Assembly (NCBI GenBank): GCA_050305635.1
Contig: JBNLFS010000053.1
Location: forward strand, 1 to 44,494
Direction: 5' to 3'
Length of the DNA stretch: 44,494 nucleotides
Source: Thiodiazotropha sp050305635
GTDB taxonomy: Bacteria > Pseudomonadota > Gammaproteobacteria > Chromatiales > Chromatiaceae
The translations under genes and the position numbers were made by a program. This document shows, one piece after another, positions 39,160 through 44,494 of the stretch (the stretch's first letter is position 1; the number at the start of each line of letters is the position of its first letter). Under the pieces are notes generated by a model that was not told the origin of the DNA, made no database searches, and worked only from the letters and a program-made list of their open reading frames with translations.

Positions 39160-39507
39160 ATGACCATAGCAAGAATTAGCATTCTTTATCCCAACAAAGC
39201 TGGGGCAACTTTCGATTTTGAGCATTATGTAAACGTCCATATGCCTATGGCTGTGGAATTGCTGGGCAAGCACCCCGGGTATCGTGGCGTTACAGTTGAG
39301 CGCGGGGTTGGTGGCATGGAGCCAAACTCTCCGCCAACATATATTGCAACGTGTCACTTTCTATTCACTTCAGTCGAGGCGTTTTTTGAAGCATTTCTAC
39401 CAAACGCTGAGGCGCTACAGGGTGATATGCCGAACTACACTGATATAGTTCCTACTATTCAAAGTGGCGAAGTGGCCTTTACAAACAGTAGCGGCGACAA
39501 TGCATAA
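39160..39507 (+). CDS. Cassette-encoded EthD-family protein
   Basis: A 115-residue EthD-like protein (ferredoxin-like alpha/beta barrel dimer). MTIARISILYPNKAGATFDFEHYVNVHMPM opens with the strand and the F-D-x-x-Y-x-x-x-H-M-P segment of the family. HPGYRGVTVERGV and FTSVEAFFEAF follow. Family members are named after an ethyl-tert-butyl-ether degradation locus, and their chemistry is mostly unknown. The ATG at 39160 is preceded by GAGGA and is preferred to 39127. The TAA stop lies inside attC R', so this is the first cassette of the second integron. Confidence 0.88.
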   Translation: MTIARISILYPNKAGATFDFEHYVNVHMPMAVELLGKHPGYRGVTVERGVGGMEPNSPPTYIATCHFLFTSVEAFFEAFLPNAEALQGDMPNYTDIVPTIQSGEVAFTNSSGDNA

Positions 39508-39621
39508 CCAGGCGGTGCAGTGGATGCCCTACACTGCGCGCCTTCTTGCCCGATGTGCTTCGCATATTTTATCGGGCAAGTCGGCACTCCGTTCCGGTCA
39601 CCACTGACCTTGGCGTTATGA
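39502..39621 (+). repeat. attC recombination site (120 bp) of the second integron
   Basis: R' GCATAAC (39502-39508) and R'' GTTATGA (39615-39621) are complementary. L' CCAGGCGGTG lies opposite CACTGACCTTGG, and an inner stem TTGCCCGAT/ATCGGGCAA surrounds the loop. Orientation is rightward, away from the integrase. Confidence 0.93.
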
Positions 39622-39635
39622 GCTAGGGCGAATTC

Positions 39636-39725
39636 ATGACACGAGATAAGATTAAACAATACAAAGCTTGGTTCAGTTCTCCCCTTGAGTTACCGGAAAT
39701 TGGGGAAAAATTGATAAACAAATAA
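39636..39725 (+). pseudogene. Truncated start of the second cassette gene
   Basis: An ATG 15 bp after the attC junction opens a 29-codon frame (MTRDKIKQYKAWFSSPLELP...) that ends where the 217-bp repeat begins. It looks like the N-terminus of a cassette gene cut off by insertion of the repeat. The family is not recognisable. Confidence 0.4.
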
Positions 39726-39937
39726 TAGGACACCCATTTTAAGAGAGAGTCGCTCTCGCGCGCAGCAGAATCATTAAATTGAGTGTAGAGACAGGATAGG
39801 TCTATTCGGTGTGCCAGACGCGGCAAAAGGGTATTCTTATAACCCTAAATTTGTGAATTTTGACAGTTATTTTCTTGTTACAGACATGTGGATTCCTCTG
39901 CGGACGCAGATTCGAGAGACACTATGGGTGAAATAGG
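39721..39937. repeat. 217-bp RAYT-associated repeat, full copy 1
   Basis: Starts AATAATAGGACACCCA and ends near GACACTATGGGTGAAATAGG. Almost identical to 43317-43534, which directly precedes the 3' end of a RAYT pseudogene. An internal hairpin GAGAGTCGCTCTC is present. No ORF. Confidence 0.9.
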
Positions 39938-39951
39938 AGTTAAGTAACCAT

Positions 39952-40231
39952 CCCCCGGCAAAGCCGGGGGCTTTCGCTGTGAACCGCTCAAAGCGGTCTA
40001 TTTAACGGAGCCTATCGGCTCCTTGAGCCCCCCAAGGTGGCCATTACACAAGTTGCATCTGCTCCAGTCGGCGATCTTCGTTCTCCTGGTGCCGGATATA
40101 ATCCCGTATCACCTGCTCATCCCGTCCCACCGTCGAGACAAAATAACCTCTTCCCCAGAAATGCTGGCCAACATAATTCCATTTTCGGCCCGTGTAGACC
40201 CGCGCAATATGGATCGCGCTTTTCCCCTTAA
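39952..40231 (-). mobile_element. IS200 remnant
   Basis: Holds the C-terminal part of an IS200 transposase plus a strong end hairpin CCCCCGGC/GCCGGGGG (39952-39970) and smaller hairpins (AACCGCTCAAAGCGGTCT, GGAGCCTATCGGCTCC). Such palindromes mark the ends of IS200/IS605 elements. The other end and the transposase N-terminus are missing, replaced by the start of the 217-bp repeat. Confidence 0.82.
40044..40231 (-). pseudogene. tnpA: IS200-family TnpA, C-terminal fragment
   Basis: About 62 residues remain of a normal transposase of about 150. Recognisable are GKSAIHIARVYTGRKWNYVG, QHFWGRGYFVSTVGRDE and VIRDYIRHQENEDRRLEQM. This part includes the helix that usually carries the catalytic Tyr region, but the HUH motif is lost. 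The fragment reads in frame into the adjacent repeat, which makes a longer but spurious ORF to 40310. Confidence 0.88.
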
Positions 40232-40294
40232 AATAATAGGACACCCACGTTAAGAGAGAGTCCCTCTCGCGCGCAGCAGAATCATTAAATTGAG
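40232..40294. repeat. Partial copy of the 217-bp repeat (first 63 bp)
   Basis: Begins AATAATAGGACACCCACG and matches the full copies to AAATTGAG, then diverges. It abuts the IS200 remnant on its left and a diverged relative of the repeat on its right. Confidence 0.85.
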
Positions 40295-40302
40295 GGGGCA
40301 AA

Positions 40303-40519
40303 TAGGACATCCATAGTTAAGAATAATCTCGTCTTCACATAAATCGTGATGATTAGCAGCGCAGCTCACAAATCACCAAAAGAACGAGACCTGTCCAGCC
40401 GATTTTTCTCTACCAGTGAGATAAAAGTGTTGCTTCCTGAAGTTATTCAAGAAAACAGGCGAAGTGCGTTCTCTGCAAACGCAGATTTGACCTGAATGAT
40501 TTGTAATTTAGAGAGTTGG
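40303..40519. repeat. Diverged relative of the 217-bp repeat next to RAYT copy 1
   Basis: Opens AAATAGGACATCCATAGTTAAG and near its end has CTCTGCAAACGCAGATT. These correspond to AATAGGACACCCACGTTAAG and CTCTGCGGACGCAGATT of the full copies. Length and position relative to the transposase gene match too. It is probably the end sequence belonging to this RAYT, from a different subfamily than the full copies. Confidence 0.6.
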
Positions 40520-41506
40520 TTACGTCAGATACTGTCGACAAGCCGACATGCCGGGACTTCGTTGATAACCCAGTGTCTGACAGGCCTGCTTGAGGGCGTA
40601 GGCCGCTCCGACCAGGCCCTTGAATGGGCTCTCAAAGTGCTTTGCCAGGTAGCACCAGTACTGAGGATCGATCTGCAGGCGATCCAGAATGGGCGGAAGA
40701 TCCTGAGGAATGTAACCCGGTTTGTCTTCTCGGATACTACGCCCCGTCCAATCGACCAGTTCGAGATAATCTGTGAAGTTAAACGACAAACCCTTGGGCA
40801 TCTCCTGGCGTGGGTTTCCAACAAAGGGCAGCAGATGGGCGGGTTGAGGTTTATCGGATTCCTGGCTCTGCTCACTGCCCCTTGCCGAAGCAATGCGATC
40901 CGCGATGGAGGTATAGTCCGAGGATTCGGGCGCCTCCGCCATCTTGGCGCGCACCGGGTTGAGATCTACGTAGACCAGACAGGCCGCCAAGGCCTTCTCA
41001 TCCAGCAGCGCCTGGGACTTGAAGCGACCAGAGCACTGATCCTCCTGATTGGCCGTACGGGCTACGGATTCATTGAGGCAACGCATGAACCAACTGATAT
41101 CCTTGAGTCGCTCCCGCCACAGGGACACCTATTGATTCAACGCCTCCCGTTCGGCACGGGACAGACTCTGACCGAACCGATAACGGTCCACCAGAACCGA
41201 CCCCTTAAATAACATTTGCCAGCGCTCGATCACCTCATCCTGGGTCCAGGCTCTGGCGGCATCGCGATCCACGAACAGCACCAGATGATAGTGATTCGAC
41301 ATCAGGGCATAGCCGCAGCAGTCGATGGCAAAACATCCTGTCAATTTGATGAGTTTATCTAGAATCCACTGGCGACGGTGTTCGTAACTTTGGCCCGTCA
41401 GGGGATCATCGCCGCAGAGAAAGGCGCGTCGCACGCATCGTCTCATGCAGTGGTAATAATTGGTATCGTCCAGGGAAATCAGCGCCTTCCGAGGCTTGGG
41501 CTTGAC
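40520..41506 (-). pseudogene. REP-associated tyrosine transposase (RAYT), copy 1, degenerate
   Basis: An IS200-like Y1 transposase of the RAYT group. The N-terminus PRKALISLDDTNYYHCMRRCVRRAFLCG, the HUH motif in SNHYHLVLF and the catalytic-Tyr segment CLVYVDLNPVRAKM are recognisable. Lesions: TAG at 41129-41131 replaces a Leu codon (copy 2 has TTG-type sequence at ALVSQW). A 15-bp deletion removes FWEGR from the conserved GRFWEGRFKSQ. No in-frame start exists upstream of PRKALIS. The C-terminus is complete to the stop at 40520. It is therefore non-functional and decayed independently of copy 2. Confidence 0.9.
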
Positions 41507-41693
41507 ATCACTCCTTGATATCGGGAACGTTGCTATCTGTTGTATTAAAGACTGGCAGAATCCCCTTCTTGATGCAACTGTTGGGATGGATGTCCTGGCA
41601 ACCCGTTTCCGGGTAGAGGACTTTCACCTCCAATCTCTTGCCGATTTTGCTCGGCGCACTGAGTGTCCAAGTAGTCCGTGGCGGCAAGAACAA

Positions 41694-41942
41694 AGGCGTC
41701 CGGCAGCGCCACTGCTAGAATTCGGCACGCTCGACGGCATACTCGGCTGCGTCACCGCCGGCCTCGGCATCACCCTGATGCCGAGGGAAGTGGTTCAACG
41801 TAGCACACATCGGGATCAACTTCGCCTTCAACCGCTACCGCCCGAGCTGGCGGCAATGCCGATCCTGCTGATTCGACGTCGAGACGGATTTCCATTGGCG
41901 ATTATCGAGACTATTCTGCGCCTGTCGCGGAATGCGCCCTGA
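41694..41942 (+). pseudogene. LysR-family regulator, C-terminal fragment
   Basis: About 82 residues of the substrate-binding domain of a LysR regulator: LLEFGTLDGILGCVTAGLGITLMPREVV and LPPELAAMPILLIRRRDG are the classic segments of its second lobe. The DNA-binding domain and most of the effector domain are absent. The ORF extends left to 41460 but that part is unrelated. It is GC-rich compared with the surrounding sequence, so it is a relic of a core-like gene. Confidence 0.8.
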
Positions 41943-42158
41943 GGTCGTCGTTGGGAACTGTTTGTGGCATCATCGAATCAGATTCTCAATTCGGCATTTA
42001 TGGTCACCAATAACTATGCGTTCGAAACGTCCATAGAATTAATGGATTAGTTAGGTCCGACCCGAATGCTGGTCTGCTACTAAACCCTATAGATGTAGCG
42101 CCCAACCGCTTTGTTAATGCCCCACTTGTTACCTTATATATAATTTTATGTGTTTATT
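41943..42158. other. Intergenic, nothing recognised
   Basis: AT-rich sequence between the LysR fragment and the nitroreductase stop. GCGCCCAACCGCTTTGTTAA (about 42100-42119) faintly resembles one half of an attC, but no partner arm is found. Confidence 0.35.
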
Positions 42159-42815
42159 TCAAATGCGTACCATAATGCTATCTAAACTACGCCGGGATTT
42201 TGGAAGCTCTGCGTTGTAATCTTCTTGCAAATTGCGATACCCAATAGCCAAAGCCACATCACAATGATAGCCACTAAGCTCATTTTTGAACTCATTATTT
42301 ACCAGATCAGTATCAATACCTTCCATCGGAGTGGAATCGATTCTGAGGCGAGCTAATGTATGCAGCGCATTGCCCAGGGCAAGGTAGGTTTGCGCTTTTG
42401 TCCAGTTGCCGGCATACCCGGTTTCATCAGTGTTAAGTTCGGCGAATATAAAGGCACCATAAGCATTTTCTCTGTCTTCTGGATTGATGCGTTTATCCTC
42501 TATGCCATTGTCTACAACCTCGGAATAGTTTTCTCGCGTATAATGTGGATTGTACGCAAAAAGAAGGATGTGTGAGCTTTCAAAAACATGAGGTTGATTA
42601 AATTGATATTTATTAGCAAATGTTTTATTCATGCGATCTTTAGCCGCATCGCTTTCAATCACAACGAATTTCCATGGTTGTGAATTTATGGATGAGGCAG
42701 AAAGTCGCATTGCCTCAAAAAGTACATCGAGATCCTTTTGGGGAATCTTTCTGTTTGGATCGTACTTCTTTGTTGTGTATCTCCAGCGAAGATCTTCAAG
42801 GATTTGATTGCTCAT
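42159..42815 (-). CDS. NfsB-like FMN-dependent nitroreductase
   Basis: A 218-residue oxygen-insensitive nitroreductase-type flavoprotein, the same length as E. coli NfsB (217). WRYTTKKYDPNRKI and SASSINSQPWKFVVIES bind FMN. PMEGIDTDLVNNEF aligns with PIEGFDAAILDAEF of NfsB, and EDYNAELPKSRRSL with EDFNATLPKSRL at the C-terminus. It reduces quinones or nitro compounds with NAD(P)H. The ATG at 42815 has the ribosome binding site AGGAG. Divergent HxlR-type regulator gene 125 bp away. Its low GC content and its place among transposase scraps suggest horizontal arrival. Confidence 0.93.
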   Translation of the reverse strand: MSNQILEDLRWRYTTKKYDPNRKIPQKDLDVLFEAMRLSASSINSQPWKFVVIESDAAKDRMNKTFANKYQFNQPHVFESSHILLFAYNPHYTRENYSEVVDNGIEDKRINPEDRENAYGAFIFAELNTDETGYAGNWTKAQTYLALGNALHTLARLRIDSTPMEGIDTDLVNNEFKNELSGYHCDVALAIGYRNLQEDYNAELPKSRRSLDSIMVRI

Positions 42816-42907
42816 GGGTCACTCCTAAATGCGTAATTGTTTGCTGTGAAATTGCAGGCAGAATACACTATACAAACAAGCTCTGTAAGTACGCACATTA
42901 CTGATAT

Positions 42908-42929
42908 GTAGTATCCTTTTGTATACTAC
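42908..42929. promoter_or_regulatory. Inverted repeat operator between nitroreductase and HxlR genes
   Basis: GTAGTAT and ATACTAC are perfectly complementary with an eight-base spacer, ending 11 bp before the regulator ATG. YodB/HypR-type HxlR regulators bind such GTAGTAT-like palindromes upstream of nitroreductase genes, so this is a plausible autoregulatory operator. Confidence 0.7.
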
Positions 42930-42940
42930 AGGAATCCTTT

Positions 42941-43279
42941 ATGGCCCATGCCAAATATGATTGCAATCCAGGCTGTCCAGTCGAGGCCGCCTTAGAAATA
43001 ATTGGTGGAAAGTGGAAAGGTGTGATTCTTTACCACCTCCTATCGGAAACTATGCGCTTTAATGAATTACGCCGTTTAATGCCAGAAGTAACGCAAAGAA
43101 TGCTGACAAAACAACTACGGGAACTGGAAGCGGATAACGTGATTTCTAGAAAAGTTTACCCAGAGGTTCCGCCGAAAGTTGAATATTCAATGACTAAGTA
43201 CGGCATGACATTGGCACCTGTTATTCATTCTCTACAACAATGGGGTTCTCAACATTTGAAGAAAACCGCACAGAACTGA
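42941..43279 (+). CDS. HxlR-family transcriptional regulator
   Basis: A 112-residue winged-helix regulator. The family core GCPVEAALEIIGGKWKGVIL and MRFNELRRLMPEVTQRMLTKQLRELEADN holds the recognition helix; the wing is KVYPEVPPKVEYSMTKYG. Cys8 and Cys12 (YDCNPGCPVEA) stand where YodB and HypR carry their thiol sensors of quinones, diamide or hypochlorite. Divergence from a nitroreductase gene matches that sensing role. Probable ligand class: electrophiles or disulfide stress. Confidence 0.93.
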   Translation: MAHAKYDCNPGCPVEAALEIIGGKWKGVILYHLLSETMRFNELRRLMPEVTQRMLTKQLRELEADNVISRKVYPEVPPKVEYSMTKYGMTLAPVIHSLQQWGSQHLKKTAQN

Positions 43280-43316
43280 TTAATCCTTGACCCCAATAAT
43301 AAGAATAATAGCGGAG

Positions 43317-43534
43317 AATAATAGGACACCCACGTTAAGAGAGAGTCGCTCTCGCGCGCAGCAGAATCATTAAATTGAGTGGAGAGACAGGACAGGTCTA
43401 TTCGGTGAGCCAGACGCTGCAAAAGGGTATTCTTATAACCCTAAATTTGTGAATTTTGAGAGTTATTTTTCTTGTTACAGACATGTGGATTCCTCTGCGG
43501 ACGCAGATTCGAGAGACACTATGGGTGAGATAGG
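43317..43534. repeat. 217-bp RAYT-associated repeat, full copy 2
   Basis: Matches 39721-39937 almost throughout (differences such as CAGGACAGG for CAGGATAGG, and TTTTTCTTG for TTTTCTTG). It directly abuts the 3' end of RAYT copy 2, so it is probably that element's end sequence and may contain the target hairpins for the transposase. Confidence 0.9.
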
Positions 43535-43540
43535 GTTTGA

Positions 43541-44494
43541 CTAGGTCAGTAACTGCGCACAGGCCGACATACCAGGGCTTCGTCGAAATCCAAGATTCTG
43601 ACAGGCCTGTTTCAGGGCATAAGCGGTCCCCACCAACCCCTTGAAACGACTCTCAAAATGACAGGTCATATAACACCAGTGCTACGGATCGATCTGTAAA
43701 CGCTCCAGGATCGGAGGCAGATCCTGTGGAATGGCGCCTCGCTTGTCCTCTCGAATGATACGTCCTGTCCAGTCGACCAGTTCGAGGTAGTCGGAAAACT
43801 GGAACGGTAGCCCCTTTGTCATCACCTGTCTTGGATTTCCAGCAAAGGGTAATAGGTGAGTGGGTTGTAAGGAGGTTTTCGGCTTGTCATTACCGGCATT
43901 GTCAGAATCGATTGACTCGATGCGAGCGGCAATAGAGGTGTAGTCAGAGGTTTCTGGTGTGCGTGCCATCTTTGCACGGATCGGGTTCAAATCCACATAG
44001 ACCAGGCAAGCGGCCAAAGCCTTTTCATCCAGGAGTGCCTGGGACTTGAAGCGTCCCTCCCAAAATCGCCCGGTGCAGTGATCTTCCTGATTGGCCTTGC
44101 GCGCCACGGACTCATTGAGACAGCGCATGAACCAACTGATGTCCGTGAGTCGATCCCGCCATTGAGACACGAGTGCATCCAGGGTGATGCGTTCGGCGCG
44201 GGTCATCTTCTGCCCTGCCAGATAGCGGTCAGCCAGGAGGGAGCCTTTGAATAACCCTTGCCACCGGCGAATGACCTCATCCAGGGTCCATTCGGTCGCA
44301 ACTTCATGATCCACATGCAGTATCAGGTGATAGTGATTCGGCATCAGTGCATAAGCACAGCAATCGATGGCGAAACATTCAGTGAGTTCCTGGAGCTTAT
44401 CGAGTATCCACTGGCGCCTGTGCTCGAAATCCTGGCCGGTTAGCGGGTCACTGCCACACAGAAAGGCTCGACGCACACAGCGGCTGATGCAGTG
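43541..44494 (-). pseudogene. REP-associated tyrosine transposase (RAYT), copy 2, truncated by stop, partial at window edge
   Basis: The 5' end lies beyond the window. The last bases already read HCISRCVRRAFLCG in frame. HUH is in MPNHYHLILH, the conserved CTGRFWEGRFKSQALLDEK is intact here, and the Tyr segment is CLVYVDLNPIRAKM. TAG at 43682-43684 replaces the Gln codon of DPQYW found in copy 1. Without it the frame would continue another 46 codons (HWCYMTCHFESRFKG to the stop at 43541). The main catalytic domain is complete, so a shortened protein could still be made and be active. Confidence 0.85.

Noticed and set aside
40044..40310. 88-residue ORF as a complete gene
   Set aside because: Its N-terminal part is read from the 217-bp repeat; only the IS200 transposase C-terminus is real.
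41507..41693. Group II intron-like GGTGAAAGTCC segment on the - strand
   Set aside because: One short resemblance only; no domain V, no reverse transcriptase, and the area is a mosaic of transposon debris.

Overview
The window reads as chromosomal DNA of a gammaproteobacterium. The inference rests on the GC-rich core genes: a UbiD decarboxylase, a plant-type ferredoxin/FNR flavoreductase, a dihaem c4-like cytochrome, hybrid sensor kinases, several c-di-GMP enzymes and a NodT/RND efflux operon. It also rests on integron integrases of the kind carried on gammaproteobacterial chromosomes. A sulfur-oxidising or Chromatiales-like host is a guess. No rRNA, tRNA or CRISPR array was recognised.

Layout. 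(1) 1-4029: a chromosomal integron. The integrase gene (3019-4029, + strand) reads away from a leftward array of small AT-rich gene cassettes on the - strand, separated by recognisable attC sites. Three of these attC sites share an identical short hairpin core. (2) 4322-5359: a Fic-type AMP-transferase with its own inhibitory motif and a C-terminal winged helix. (3) 5360-7226: no genes, but packed with long direct repeats and palindromic repeats. (4) 7227-13986 (- strand): a signalling operon in the order periplasmic-binding lipoprotein, giant hybrid kinase, HD-GYP response regulator, HDOD protein, small coiled-coil protein. (5) 14248-16909: an ABM monooxygenase, ubiD and an orphan ParA. (6) 17230-18164: a VapBC toxin-antitoxin locus whose toxin is dead (MITE insertion plus a nonsense codon). 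(7) 18450-24192: a secreted protein of unknown function, an epimerase-like SDR, the ferredoxin-flavoreductase, a membrane diguanylate cyclase and a dihaem cytochrome c. (8) 24307-31805 (- strand): TonB-dependent receptor, ABC-type binding protein and sensor kinase in overlapping order, followed by a separate REC-PAS-GGDEF-EAL protein. (9) 31983-37749: a tripartite RND efflux operon. (10) 37997-44494: a second integron whose integrase is frameshifted, with an EthD cassette and its attC. This runs into a scrap yard of RAYT (REP-associated tyrosine transposase) pseudogenes, an IS200 remnant, a 217-bp repeat and a LysR stub, plus a horizontally acquired-looking NfsB-type nitroreductase with a divergent HxlR regulator.

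How the parts work together. Two operons pair a periplasmic binding protein with a histidine kinase and have no transporter permease or ATPase. In both, the likely output is c-di-GMP turnover (HD-GYP in one, GGDEF-EAL in the other). This suggests that the binding proteins are ligand sensors. The second operon also begins with an outer-membrane TonB receptor, so it could be read as a trans-envelope chain from outer membrane to second messenger. A third c-di-GMP enzyme overlaps a dihaem cytochrome c gene.

The two integrons lie about 34 kb apart with integrases pointing inward and arrays outward. Several reading-frame problems fall in homopolymer runs, so some apparent frameshifts may be sequencing error. 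The RAYT and vapC nonsense codons are not of that kind.
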